Shown in pieces: positions 45,238 to 54,430 of a stretch of DNA of 64,000 bases. The notes under the pieces were generated by a model. It saw only the letters and a program-made list of their open reading frames with translations. It was not told the origin of the DNA and ran no database searches. Position numbers and translations under genes: made by a program. This stretch comes from a bacterium (GTDB lineage: Bacteria; SZUA-79; Acidulodesulfobacterales; Acidulodesulfobacteraceae): assembly GCA_021800805.1 (NCBI GenBank), contig JAJYYR010000001.1:744001-808000 (forward strand), in the 5' to 3' direction. Position 1 is the first letter of the stretch. Each line of letters opens with the position of its first letter.

Positions 45238-46689
45238 ATGTCGGGTATTAAAGTTTTATTAATCGACGATGAAAAAAACCTATTGAGGGTTGTCGGTTTA
45301 AATCTAACCAAACGGGGTTTTTCAGTGGATACCGCCCTTAATGCGGAAACAGGGCTAAATCTTTTTTTAGAGAAAAAGCATGAAGTTATATTGTGCGATT
45401 TAAAATTGGAGGGGATGAACGGAATAGATTTGCTTTCCAAAATAAGAAATTTCGATAAGCAGGTCATATTTATAATTATTACGGCTTTTGGAAATATCGA
45501 ACAGGCGGTTAACGCGATGAAACTCGGGGCAGACGATTTTATTTCCAAACCCGTCGATATAGAAGGACTTTCGGAGAATTTAAAAATAATATTGAATAAG
45601 AGAAATAAGAATAGTATTAAAAACGAAGCAACCAACGGAGGAATTTGCGGCGGCGGAAAATTATGCGAAAAGTTATCGAAAATTAAAGAAAATTTAATAT
45701 TTAAAAGCCGCCGGATGAATGAAATTTTAAATGAAATTAGTATTATTGCAGAATCTGCATCAAACGTTTTGATTACGGGAGAAACCGGAACGGGGAAAGA
45801 ACTTATCGCAAGAATCATACATGACCTATCCGATAGAAAAGGCAGATTTGTACCTATTAATTGCAGTGCGGTGCCTACAGACCTCTTAGAAAATGAATTT
45901 TTTGGACATGATAAAGGTTCTTTTACCGGAGCCGTTGCAATGCAGACCGGAAAATTCGAATCAGCCGGAGAAGGGACTATTTTTCTGGACGAAATCGGAG
46001 AGATGCCTTTATTTATGCAGGCAAAACTTTTAAGAGTGATTCAAGATAAAGAGTTTTACAGAATCGGGTCTAACGAAAGGATTAAAATTAATGCGCGAAT
46101 AATTTGTGCCACAAATGTAAATCTTGAGAAGGCGGTTATCGAAAAAAAATTCAGGGAAGACCTTTTTTATAGAATAAATGTTTTACATTTTAAGATTCCT
46201 CCGTTGAGGGAGAGAAAAGAAGACATAATGCCTATTGCTAATTTTTTTGTAAAGAAATACGGCAGGATTAATAAAAAAAATATCAAATCTATTTCGGAAG
46301 AAACGGCTAAAATATTGACTAATTGGTCGTTTCCCGGAAATATAAGGGAACTTGAAAATATTATCGAAAGGGCGGTAATAATTTCTAATTATGAAGTGCT
46401 CGAACCGTCTTTGCTTCCTAAAACAATGACGGCTTCCGCCGCTTCCGCTTCCGCGCTTAATGCGGAAACGGCAAAAACGGTTTATAACGGGATTAATGAT
46501 TATGAAACGGGAAAATGCAGTTTAAGAGATTTAACGAAAGATGATTTGAAGCTTGACCGCGTCGAGATAGAAGTTATAAGAAGGGCGCTTGAAAATAACG
46601 GATATAATCAGACTAAATCGGCCGCGGTGCTTGGTATATCAAGAAAGCAACTTTTAACGAAAATGAAAAAATATAGCCTTTTTAAATAA
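45238..46689 (+). CDS. NtrC-family sigma-54 response regulator
   Basis: A 483-residue regulator: receiver with phospho-acceptor D54 (LCDLKLEGMNG), AAA+ domain with Walker A GETGTGKE (181-188), the sigma-54 contact loop GSFTGA (227-232, usually GAFTGA), Walker B GTIFLDEIGEM, and a Fis-type HTH at the end (NQTKSAAVLGISRKQL). I chose ATG 45238 with GGAGGG before it. It is encoded just before a sigma-54 promoter with tandem sites, its probable target. Confidence 0.92.
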   Translation: MSGIKVLLIDDEKNLLRVVGLNLTKRGFSVDTALNAETGLNLFLEKKHEVILCDLKLEGMNGIDLLSKIRNFDKQVIFIIITAFGNIEQAVNAMKLGADDFISKPVDIEGLSENLKIILNKRNKNSIKNEATNGGICGGGKLCEKLSKIKENLIFKSRRMNEILNEISIIAESASNVLITGETGTGKELIARIIHDLSDRKGRFVPINCSAVPTDLLENEFFGHDKGSFTGAVAMQTGKFESAGEGTIFLDEIGEMPLFMQAKLLRVIQDKEFYRIGSNERIKINARIICATNVNLEKAVIEKKFREDLFYRINVLHFKIPPLRERKEDIMPIANFFVKKYGRINKKNIKSISEETAKILTNWSFPGNIRELENIIERAVIISNYEVLEPSLLPKTMTASAASASALNAETAKTVYNGINDYETGKCSLRDLTKDDLKLDRVEIEVIRRALENNGYNQTKSAAVLGISRKQLLTKMKKYSLFK

Positions 46690-46703
46690 ATTATATATAC
46701 ACC

Positions 46704-46742
46704 TGTTCCGTTTCGGACAACTTTGTGTTCCGTTTCGGACAA
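46704..46742 (+). promoter_or_regulatory. Two tandem activator sites of the Sox operon
   Basis: TGTTCCGTTTCGGACAA occurs at 46704-46720 and again identically at 46726-46742. The centres are 22 bases apart, two helix turns, so bound dimers would share a face. Each has a TCCG-TTT-CGGA dyad. They lie 98-136 bases before a sigma-54 promoter, the standard place for NtrC-type activators. Confidence 0.75.
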
Positions 46743-46839
46743 TTTCTATTTGCATCCTACCTCTTTTATTGATTACATAGACTATTTTATCTTACTTTTT
46801 GTACCGAAAATACCCCGATTCTTCTTAATTTCGTATTAA

Positions 46840-46855
46840 TGGCATATATATTGCT
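46840..46855 (+). promoter_or_regulatory. Sigma-54 promoter of the Sox operon
   Basis: TGGCATATATATTGCT fits the consensus TGGCAC-N5-TTGCT with one difference, and GG and GC are ten bases apart. Transcription would start near 46866, only two bases before the annotated ATG at 46868, so the first gene may be leaderless. Confidence 0.8.
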
Positions 46856-46867
46856 TATCATAACAAT

Positions 46868-47425
46868 ATGAATAATGTTTCGCATAGTTCCGATAGTTTA
46901 CGGAAATTATCTTTAAAATTCATTATATTCGTTTCGATTCTTATAATTTTTTCGTTACTATTAAATTTAAGTCAAAAAAGAGTATTTTCTTTTGGTTCCG
47001 ATAAGATAAAGTGGTTAAATTTTCAAAAAGCTATGAAAAAGAATATTAATATTAAAAAACCGTTTTTAATCTGGGTTCATGAAACAGGTTGCGAATATTG
47101 CGAGTTATTTAAAAAAAATGTTTTATCTAAAACGATAATTATATATAAAATTAATAAATATTTTTATCCTATAAAAATTAATGTTTATGGAAATAAAAAG
47201 TACTTATTTTTTAACGGTAAAATGTTTAACGGGAAATCTTTATCGGCAAAATTTAACGTAATAGGTTTTCCGACGACGGTATTTTTAAATTCAGATTATA
47301 AGAAAATTTTTACTCTGCCGGGATATTGGGATAAGAAAAATTTTATATTGGTATTGGATTGGATAGGAAGCGGGCTGTATAAAAAGGAATCATTAAGGCG
47401 GTATTTTAAAAGTTTCTCTAAATAA
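46868..47425 (+). CDS. SoxW-like thioredoxin
   Basis: A 185-residue protein with a membrane or signal segment (residues 15-35) and a thioredoxin fold with C75-E-Y-C78 and the cis-proline (GFPTTVFLN). In Sox systems, SoxW keeps the SoxY carrier Cys reduced in the periplasm; position as first gene before soxY fits this. No SD is seen before the ATG. Other DUF255- or Thioredoxin_7-like names are possible. Confidence 0.75.
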   Translation: MNNVSHSSDSLRKLSLKFIIFVSILIIFSLLLNLSQKRVFSFGSDKIKWLNFQKAMKKNINIKKPFLIWVHETGCEYCELFKKNVLSKTIIIYKINKYFYPIKINVYGNKKYLFFNGKMFNGKSLSAKFNVIGFPTTVFLNSDYKKIFTLPGYWDKKNFILVLDWIGSGLYKKESLRRYFKSFSK

Positions 47426-47477
47426 AGTAATAGAAATGTAAAAATTAACGACGCAATAATAAAGGGGGTTATAGACG

Positions 47478-48059
47478 ATGAGTGAAAAGCCTGTAATTGA
47501 AAAGGAAGCGCGAAAGAAGACGGATGAAATATCTTCTATAAGTTTTATCGGGAGACGTAATTTTATCGAGAAAACTATAAAAATTGCTTTTTCGGCGCTT
47601 ATAGCCGACGGTATAATTGCCGCAACGGCTAAAGCCGCAAGCGTAAAATCAAAAAAAATATCCATTAAGCCCGTTAAAATTAAAAAAGCTTATATAGAGG
47701 AAATTAACGGCAAAAAAGTAATATGGATAACCGGAACGCCGACGGAGGAACAAAAGCTTTTAATTCCAAAGTTAAGATTACCGCTAATTGCGCAAGATGG
47801 AGCGATGGTTCCTTTGGCTATGGAAGTAAAATTGCCGATGACGGCAAAAAAATACTTAAAGACCTTTTATGTCTGTAATTTGAACAATCCGAAACATTTG
47901 CTCGGTTCTTTCGATTTGACCCCTGCCAACGGAAAAGGATATATTTCCACAAGAATAAAACTTCTTCAGCAGTCTTACGTGCAGGTTCTCGCAGAATTCT
48001 CCGATGGAACGGTGTACGGAGGAAGAGAACTCGTAAAAGTAACGGTCGGAGGGTGTTAA
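47478..48059 (+). CDS. soxY: SoxY sulfur-carrier subunit with shortened tail
   Basis: A 193-residue protein with a Tat-type leader (GRRNFIEK, RR at 26-27) and a SoxY domain (TEEQKLLIPKLRLPL; PANGKGYISTRIKLL). It carries thiosulfate or sulfide sulfur on a C-terminal Cys. The usual tail GGCGG ends here at GGC with the stop directly after, so Cys is the last residue. AAGGGGG lies before the ATG. It pairs with SoxZ 116 bases downstream. Confidence 0.88.
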   Translation: MSEKPVIEKEARKKTDEISSISFIGRRNFIEKTIKIAFSALIADGIIAATAKAASVKSKKISIKPVKIKKAYIEEINGKKVIWITGTPTEEQKLLIPKLRLPLIAQDGAMVPLAMEVKLPMTAKKYLKTFYVCNLNNPKHLLGSFDLTPANGKGYISTRIKLLQQSYVQVLAEFSDGTVYGGRELVKVTVGGC

Positions 48060-48174
48060 TCCGGTAAGGTATCAATAAAGGCGGATAAAGGCGTTCAGGT
48101 TATTCAAGTTATTATAGATAAATTTGTATTGAGATAAATTAATAAAAAAAAATAAATTTTGGAGGGAAACATAA

Positions 48175-48504
48175 ATGAAAATAGGAGAAATATTGGTTAG
48201 AGTGCCGCATAAAGTAAAAAAAGGGAAAATTATAAAAGTCCTCAGTTTGACGAAGCATCCGATGGACACAGGTCTTGTAAAGAATCCAAAAACAGGCAAA
48301 ATAATTCCGAAGTGGGTTATTTATAAAGTGGATATATTTTACGATAAAAAACTTATCACGACATGTCATTACGGGATAGGTATTGCCGCAAATCCATTTC
48401 TCGCGTTTTATTTAAAAGCAGACAAGAAAGCGCCGTTGGAATTCATAATGTACGACACCAAGGGAAATATTTATAAAAAAACCGCAATGATAAACGTAGT
48501 CTAA
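48175..48504 (+). CDS. soxZ: SoxZ
   Basis: A 109-residue protein of normal SoxZ length, with LVRVPHKVKKGKIIKVLSLTKHPMDTG near the start and a C-terminal Ig-like strand pattern. SoxZ forms the SoxYZ heterodimer that carries sulfur intermediates. It has no leader of its own and would be exported with SoxY by Tat. TGGAGGG precedes the ATG. Confidence 0.92.
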   Translation: MKIGEILVRVPHKVKKGKIIKVLSLTKHPMDTGLVKNPKTGKIIPKWVIYKVDIFYDKKLITTCHYGIGIAANPFLAFYLKADKKAPLEFIMYDTKGNIYKKTAMINVV

Positions 48505-48554
48505 GAATGGAAATTTTAATTAAATAAAAATATAAAAATAAACGGGGTGGATGC

Positions 48555-50270
48555 ATGAAGAAATCCGAGATTAAAATAGAAGATAGAAACGGTTTATCCA
48601 GAAGAAATTTTTTGAAAACGGCGGGTCTTTTAGGCGTTTCGACTCTATTTAACCCTGTCGGTCTGCTGAAATTTAAACCTGTAGGCAATCTTACTATTAT
48701 TTGGAATTCCGATTCCCACGCGCACTTAAAACCTATGCTTTACAGAGAACCGTCGGTAAATATAGGTCCGAGAAGTATGAACGGAAGACCCGGTCATCTC
48801 GTAGGCGGTGCGTTTAACTTGTATTACGATATTAATCCGAAATCGGCAATGGGTTATTTCTGTTCTTATAAAGACTTTGCGAGCCTTGCTAAAGAATACG
48901 GTCCAATGGGCGGTTACGCGCATATGGCGACCGTTATTAATAAAATAAGGGACGAAAGGTACGGTAAAACTATACTCTTAGATACGGGGGATTCGTGGCA
49001 GGGAACCGGCATTGCCCTTTTAACAAAAGGGAAAGCTGTTTGCAGGGTTCAAAATGCAATGGGATACGATGCTATGACGGGACACTGGGAATTTACTTAC
49101 GGAAAAAAACAATTACTTGAGAATATAAAAAACCTTAATTTTCCATTTATCGCCCAAAATGTGAAGGATTCTACGTGGGGAGATTTAATATTTAAGCCTT
49201 ATATAATTAAAGAAATAAACGGTTTAAGCATCGGCATAATCGGGCAGGCTTTTCCGTATGTTCCTCTTGCGCATCCAAAGCATTTCGTAAAAGGATGGTC
49301 TTTCGGAATAGATACCGCGCATGCGCAAAAAATGGTAGATGAATTGAAAAACAAAAAGAAAGTGGACTTGGTCGTAGTGCTTTCGCATAACGGTCTTGAA
49401 GTAGATAGAAAGTTTGCATCGTCTATAAACGGGATAGACGTAATTATAGGAGGACACACTCATGATATTTTACCCGCCCCCGAGATTATTAATAATACTA
49501 TTATATGTCAAGCCGGAACCCACGGAAAATTTATCGGCAGGATTGATTTGAACGTAAGCGGAAAGAAGGTTATAGATTATGACCATAAGCTTATTCCGAT
49601 TGTTTCAAATTGGATTAAACCGGACGAAAAAATTCAAAATATAATAGACGAAGAGTATGCCCCATACAAGCATCTGTTAAATAAAAGATTAGGGACGACG
49701 GAATCGTTGATTTATAGAAGGGCGACATTCGTATGCAGTGCGGACAGTCTTGCCGAGAAAGCTTTTATCGAGAAGTTCGACGCTCCTCTTTTTTTTGCTC
49801 CGGGCTGGCGTTGGGGAGAAACGCTTCTGCCGGGTTCGGATATTACCATGGAAAATGTTTACGGGTGGTATGGAACAACCTATCCTGAAGTTTACGAAAC
49901 CGTTTTGACCGGCAAGCAGCTTTTGCTTTCGCAGTTAAGCGTTTTAAGCGATGTTTTTGCAAAGGATCCTTACTTGCAGATGGGGGGAGACGCTACCAGA
50001 GTTTCCAACTCAAGATTTCACATATTTATAAACCAATCTTTAACTAAAAGAATCAAATCTTGGGAAATTAACGGCAAGCCGCTGGATTTAAATAAGAAAT
50101 ACAGGGTGGTTTCTACGGGAGGCAAAATGCAGAATATGAACCCTTCCGATAAAGGTTTGAAAAAACACAAAGCATACGATGTTATAGCCGAGTATGTCGA
50201 GAGACATAAAAATGTCAAGGTAGTCGATACCGAGAAGGTAATATACAGACATTCTAGAACCGCAGGGTAA
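48555..50270 (+). CDS. soxB: SoxB thiosulfohydrolase
   Basis: A 571-residue Tat-exported (SRRNFLK, residues 15-21) metallophosphatase-fold enzyme that hydrolyses SoxY-bound sulfonate to sulfate. Dimanganese ligands are in IIWNSDSHAH, LLDTGDSWQG, AQN, VVLSHNG and GGHTHD; DSWQGTG and MTGHWEFTYG are SoxB marks. A 5'-nucleotidase C domain ends the protein. No soxXA or soxCD lies in the window. Confidence 0.95.
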   Translation: MKKSEIKIEDRNGLSRRNFLKTAGLLGVSTLFNPVGLLKFKPVGNLTIIWNSDSHAHLKPMLYREPSVNIGPRSMNGRPGHLVGGAFNLYYDINPKSAMGYFCSYKDFASLAKEYGPMGGYAHMATVINKIRDERYGKTILLDTGDSWQGTGIALLTKGKAVCRVQNAMGYDAMTGHWEFTYGKKQLLENIKNLNFPFIAQNVKDSTWGDLIFKPYIIKEINGLSIGIIGQAFPYVPLAHPKHFVKGWSFGIDTAHAQKMVDELKNKKKVDLVVVLSHNGLEVDRKFASSINGIDVIIGGHTHDILPAPEIINNTIICQAGTHGKFIGRIDLNVSGKKVIDYDHKLIPIVSNWIKPDEKIQNIIDEEYAPYKHLLNKRLGTTESLIYRRATFVCSADSLAEKAFIEKFDAPLFFAPGWRWGETLLPGSDITMENVYGWYGTTYPEVYETVLTGKQLLLSQLSVLSDVFAKDPYLQMGGDATRVSNSRFHIFINQSLTKRIKSWEINGKPLDLNKKYRVVSTGGKMQNMNPSDKGLKKHKAYDVIAEYVERHKNVKVVDTEKVIYRHSRTAG

Positions 50271-50319
50271 AATAATAAATATAATATAAACCTAAATGCC
50301 GGAAAAGGATAGAAAAATA

Positions 50320-50823
50320 ATGAAACTGAATAATATTAAAATAATTATATTTTTATATGGTTTGATTGTATGTTTAACTTTTCTGCCGTCGATGGATTTA
50401 ACCGGAATGGCGCAAACTGCGGCATTTGCAAAAGATATTCATATAGTTAAATATTTAAAAAAGCATACTATAAAAGAAATATATGTCGTGCCTCAAAATC
50501 CGAAAAGATGGGGACTTCTTATTTCGGATATTTCTAATAGCATAATATTTTCCAATAAATATTTTTTAAATTACAAGATAGCCGTCGTTGCGTATGGTCC
50601 CGTAGGAATTAAATTTTTAATGAAAAAATTTAATAAAAAGTTTTATCCGGATTTGCAGAGCTTTAACAGCTACGGCGTGAAATTCATAGCGTGCAATGAA
50701 ACTATGGAAACATTGCATATTAAAAAACGAGAATTATTCAAATTTGCAGATATAGTATATCCCGGCGTCGTTTTATATATAGTGAAAAAGGAACAGCAGG
50801 GCTATGTTTATATACCGCTATGA
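50320..50823 (+). CDS. Exported DsrE-like protein, first paralogue
   Basis: A 167-residue protein with a signal peptide ending near AFAKD. The mature part is DsrE-like: KIAVVAYGPVGIKFL, GVKFIACNETMETL, ADIVYPGVVLYIVKKEQQGY. I prefer ATG 50320 over 50296. A DsrE fold outside the cytoplasm, in a Sox operon, suggests handling of sulfur on SoxYZ or sulfane compounds; this is inference. The single Cys (IACN) is the likely sulfur site. Confidence 0.78.
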   Translation: MKLNNIKIIIFLYGLIVCLTFLPSMDLTGMAQTAAFAKDIHIVKYLKKHTIKEIYVVPQNPKRWGLLISDISNSIIFSNKYFLNYKIAVVAYGPVGIKFLMKKFNKKFYPDLQSFNSYGVKFIACNETMETLHIKKRELFKFADIVYPGVVLYIVKKEQQGYVYIPL

Positions 50824-50881
50824 GCTAACGCTATAAACAAAAATAATTAATAAATAAAAATAATAAACGGGGGACAATTTT

Positions 50882-51400
50882 ATGCGTAATAATAAAGTGC
50901 AAAAATCGAACAAATCTATGTCCAGTCTTATTTTATCGTTATCGTCTTTAGCGGTTATATTTATTTTGTTTAATTTAACGGCGGTGATTAATGCGAATAC
51001 GGCGTTCGGTAAAAATATACAGGCATTGCCGTATTTCAAGCACCATGATTTGAAAGAACTTTATCAGGTGCCGGCAAATCCTAAAATGTGGGGGCTTTTG
51101 GTTTCAAACGCGTCAAATAACGTTAAATTTTCAGACCAGCATTTTATAAATTATAAAATTGTTATCGTTGCGTATGGGCCTGCAATTAAATTTTTTATGA
51201 AAAAATACGACAAAAAATATTATGCGATGCTTCAATCGCTTCATGCTTACGGGGTTAAACTCGTGGCCTGTCATACGACAATGGTCGGACTTCATATTAA
51301 AAAGAGCGACCTTTTTCCATTCGTGGACGTGGTTTATCCGGGAGCAATTTTTTATATAGTGCAAAAGGAGCAGCAGGGTTATGCTTATATCAAACCGTGA
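50882..51400 (+). CDS. Exported DsrE-like protein, second paralogue
   Basis: A 172-residue paralogue of the previous protein, sharing KxVVIVAYGPAIKFFMKKYDKK, YGVKLVACHTTMVGLHI and VYPGAIFYIVQKEQQGYAYI-like segments. The signal peptide ends near AFGKN. The Cys in VACHTT is kept. Duplication occurred within the operon. GGGGG lies before the ATG. The two may form a heteromer as DsrE and DsrF do. Confidence 0.78.
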   Translation: MRNNKVQKSNKSMSSLILSLSSLAVIFILFNLTAVINANTAFGKNIQALPYFKHHDLKELYQVPANPKMWGLLVSNASNNVKFSDQHFINYKIVIVAYGPAIKFFMKKYDKKYYAMLQSLHAYGVKLVACHTTMVGLHIKKSDLFPFVDVVYPGAIFYIVQKEQQGYAYIKP

Positions 51401-51456
51401 TTCTAACACAAAATGCGTTGAAAATAAGACAATTTTCAACGATTAGGAGATAAAAG

Positions 51457-53151
51457 ATGTTCGATACTATTAAATCAAAGCTTTATTTATTTACAATTAT
51501 TGCATTTATATCTGTTTTTGTCGTAATGTTTTTGTTATTTATTTATTTAAACGGTTTTAAAATGGCTTCATATAATCAAGAAGCGCTGAGTTATACGGCT
51601 ATCAATTTAACAAAAATTCAGCGAAATATTATAGAAATTTGTAATCTTGAAAGATTAAAAAGATATCAAGCTAATTATTATAAAATAAAAAGCAAAACGT
51701 ACGACGGCAATAAAATAAATAATCAAATAGGTAATTTAATATTCAGAACGAAGAAATTGCAAAAAATGAATAAATATGCCGTAAGCGGATATATATTCGG
51801 ATTTAAAAAAATTAAGACGACGAAAATTTTCGGAATACCGAAATCTTATCTTAAAAGATATAAAAATAGGCGTATCAAGACTGCGTTAACGCGTCTAAAA
51901 ATATCTTTAAGTTCGCATAGAAAAATTATAATGAAAATTTTATCCAGTCCCTCGGTTTATGGACTTAGATACTCGCCGGATCAGATAAAATCTATGATGG
52001 GTCCGACGATACTCATTGTCGAAAAAATTGGAAATATAGTGGCAAAAAATGCGTCCCAAAAAATAAAAAAATTAATAATAATTTTTTTATTTTTATCTTT
52101 TTTATTACTTTTATTTGTTGTTTTAATTAGTTTTTATTTTAAAAAAAATATTGCGGATAAGTTAAACATCGTTGTTAAAAAATTAAAGGAAATCTCCGAA
52201 GGAGACCTAACAAAAAAACTAGAAATAAAAATTAATCCAAAAAATGAGATTGGTATTTTAGTCGAATATGTGAACAATTTGATTGAATCGCAGATTAATA
52301 ATATAAAAAGTATAATTACCACAACCGAAAACTTATCGTCTCAGTCAATCGAATTGAGTTCGTCGTCTAACGAACTTGAGAACAATATACGGAATATGAA
52401 GGACAAGATCAATTCAATCATGGAATCGATAAAGCAGATTAGCGTTGCGGTGTCGGAATTAACCGAAGCTACTGTGCATATAAATGAATTGTCAAAAAAA
52501 ACAGAAAATATGACGGATAAAGGCGCGGTGCATGTCGAGAATGTTATTAACGAGATACGTTCTATTAACAACGGGGTTTCTAACGCAAGCGGCGTTATTA
52601 CCGAATTAGGCTCTTCGTCAATGAAAATCGGCGAAATAATTTCGGTAATAAACGATATAGCGGATCAGACTAATCTTCTTGCGTTAAACGCCGCAATTGA
52701 AGCGGCTCGTGCCGGGGAACAGGGTAAAGGTTTTGCCGTCGTTGCGGATGAAGTTCGTAAACTTGCCGAAAGAACTACTACCGCAACAAAAGAGATAGCG
52801 GGAATGATTAAAGGTATTCAAGACGATACACAAAAAGCCGTAGTATCAATAGAAGAAAGTAAAAATGAAGTAGAAAACGGCGTCGATAGGGCGGTATTAT
52901 CGGGAAAATCTATATCGGAAATTAAAATTCTCATTCAGGAAGTTAACGATATGATAACGAGAGTTGCCGCTATGGCGGAAGAGCAGTCGCAGTCCTTACG
53001 AGAGATTTCGGAAAATTCCGACATAATAGCAGCGTCACAGGAAATATCTTCGGCAAGCGCTAAGCAAGTTAAAGCATCTTCAGCCGAGTTATCCAATATG
53101 TCGTTGAGCCTTTCTAAATTGGCAGGCATTTACAAAATAAAATTTTCTTAA
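51457..53151 (+). CDS. Methyl-accepting chemotaxis protein
   Basis: A 564-residue receptor. Two membrane segments (about 10-33 and 205-227) flank a periplasmic domain of about 170 residues; HAMP follows and then the signalling domain with the hairpin tip [23 protein letters not shown]. The sensor part is Lys/Ile-rich and not recognised. Because it is in the Sox operon, it may direct cells toward sulfur compounds. GGAG lies before the ATG. Confidence 0.9.
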   Translation: MFDTIKSKLYLFTIIAFISVFVVMFLLFIYLNGFKMASYNQEALSYTAINLTKIQRNIIEICNLERLKRYQANYYKIKSKTYDGNKINNQIGNLIFRTKKLQKMNKYAVSGYIFGFKKIKTTKIFGIPKSYLKRYKNRRIKTALTRLKISLSSHRKIIMKILSSPSVYGLRYSPDQIKSMMGPTILIVEKIGNIVAKNASQKIKKLIIIFLFLSFLLLLFVVLISFYFKKNIADKLNIVVKKLKEISEGDLTKKLEIKINPKNEIGILVEYVNNLIESQINNIKSIITTTENLSSQSIELSSSSNELENNIRNMKDKINSIMESIKQISVAVSELTEATVHINELSKKTENMTDKGAVHVENVINEIRSINNGVSNASGVITELGSSSMKIGEIISVINDIADQTNLLALNAAIEAARAGEQGKGFAVVADEVRKLAERTTTATKEIAGMIKGIQDDTQKAVVSIEESKNEVENGVDRAVLSGKSISEIKILIQEVNDMITRVAAMAEEQSQSLREISENSDIIAASQEISSASAKQVKASSAELSNMSLSLSKLAGIYKIKFS

Positions 53152-53218
53152 GCAATTTTAATACTTTAATTAATTAAAGTAAATAACTTAAAATTATAAT
53201 TAAAAATGGGGGAGACCA

Positions 53219-54319
53219 ATGTTTGCAAAAAAGAAAAAAATTATTTCCGCAACGGCGTTCATTTGTACGGTTGTTTTGCTTTTTGCGATGCTTGCTTGTC
53301 CGATTAAAAGTTTTGCCGGAGGACCGGACGGTACCGCCAATAATTTTATAAACCAGAACCCTTTTGCGTTCAGTATGCATAAGCCGAACACGTTTGTGAG
53401 TTTCGACGCGATGCAATACGCCGGTTTTAATCAGGTTTATAATAATAATGGAGAGTTAGTTTCTAAGCCGACGCAGGAGCAGTTTTTATTTATCCCGGCT
53501 TTTGTCTGGACATACAAATTTTTAAAAAAGGTAAATTTCTTCGAAGTTGCGTTTCCCGTCGGTAAACAGTCGATGCAGAATACGATTTCTCAAACGCTTC
53601 CAAACGGCAAACCAAATATTATGTTTACGAACGGCTACCAGCTTACGAACAGCGGCACCGGAAATCCCGTCATTTTCTACGGCATCGAGGTATGGCACCA
53701 AAAAATAGGTAAATTTAGATATAATTTCATGCCTATGCTTGTAACGGTTATCCCAAATAACTGGAATTCAAGTTCGGTTAATAATATCGGAAGCGACGAG
53801 TTTAATTTAGAATTTGCGTTGACGGGAGGTTTAGGCTATCAATTTAATAAAAAATTCGGAATTGCGCTCGATTATGCGATAAGCGAAAGCGATAATCTGG
53901 GACACAACTCGATAAATTATGCCGAAGCCACGCTTGCAGCTCCGACGGCGGCGAATGCAAACCTTGTGGAATCTCCTACGGGCGGGGGAAGTTATACGAA
54001 TCCCGGCAATAATTTTATATTGAACACTTATTTAAGGTTTATCTTCTTTAAAAAATTAGAAGTTTTTAACGAAACGGTCTTTGAAAACCAGAGCGCAAAT
54101 TACGGCTGGTTTAATACCAACCCTCTCGGAGAGCCTTCCACTTCTTTGAAATACGGGTATTTAAACAGCGGATATCAGACTTTAATGACGGGTCTTGGTG
54201 TGTCCTACCATTACGGCAGGGCAATATACGACGTCAGGCTGCTAAAAACCTTGCATGCAAAAAACGGTCCGGATTTGACTATGGGGCTTTTGTCGGTTAC
54301 GATTCCTTTTAAGTTTTAA
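53219..54319 (+). CDS. Outer-membrane channel, phenol/MetA type
   Basis: A 366-residue exported beta-barrel-like protein (signal peptide to about residue 31). It fits the Phenol_MetA_deg/SphA transporter family: FIPAFVWTYKF, FEVAFPVGKQ, and a C-terminal Phe (TIPFKF) as in outer-membrane proteins. It may pass hydrophobic or sulfur compounds through the outer membrane. TGGGGGAG lies before the ATG. Last gene of the Sox transcription unit. Confidence 0.75.
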   Translation: MFAKKKKIISATAFICTVVLLFAMLACPIKSFAGGPDGTANNFINQNPFAFSMHKPNTFVSFDAMQYAGFNQVYNNNGELVSKPTQEQFLFIPAFVWTYKFLKKVNFFEVAFPVGKQSMQNTISQTLPNGKPNIMFTNGYQLTNSGTGNPVIFYGIEVWHQKIGKFRYNFMPMLVTVIPNNWNSSSVNNIGSDEFNLEFALTGGLGYQFNKKFGIALDYAISESDNLGHNSINYAEATLAAPTAANANLVESPTGGGSYTNPGNNFILNTYLRFIFFKKLEVFNETVFENQSANYGWFNTNPLGEPSTSLKYGYLNSGYQTLMTGLGVSYHYGRAIYDVRLLKTLHAKNGPDLTMGLLSVTIPFKF

Positions 54320-54381
54320 AGAACGGTTATTTACTTTTACTAGGTTTATACCCTCTCTCTTATCTATGAAGTTATAGGGGA

Positions 54382-54430
54382 GTTAAAGGGCGGATTAAAT
54401 TACGAATCTGCCCTTTAACTTTTATCTATT
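54382..54430 (+). terminator. Terminator after the Sox operon
   Basis: GTTAAAGGGC...GCCCTTTAAC hairpin (arms at 54382-54391 and 54410-54419) followed by CTTTTATCTATTTT. It lies between convergent genes and mainly ends the plus-strand operon. Confidence 0.75.

Noticed and set aside
45186..45818. Long minus-strand frame across the regulator gene
   Set aside because: It is antisense to conserved receiver and AAA+ motifs and is low in complexity.
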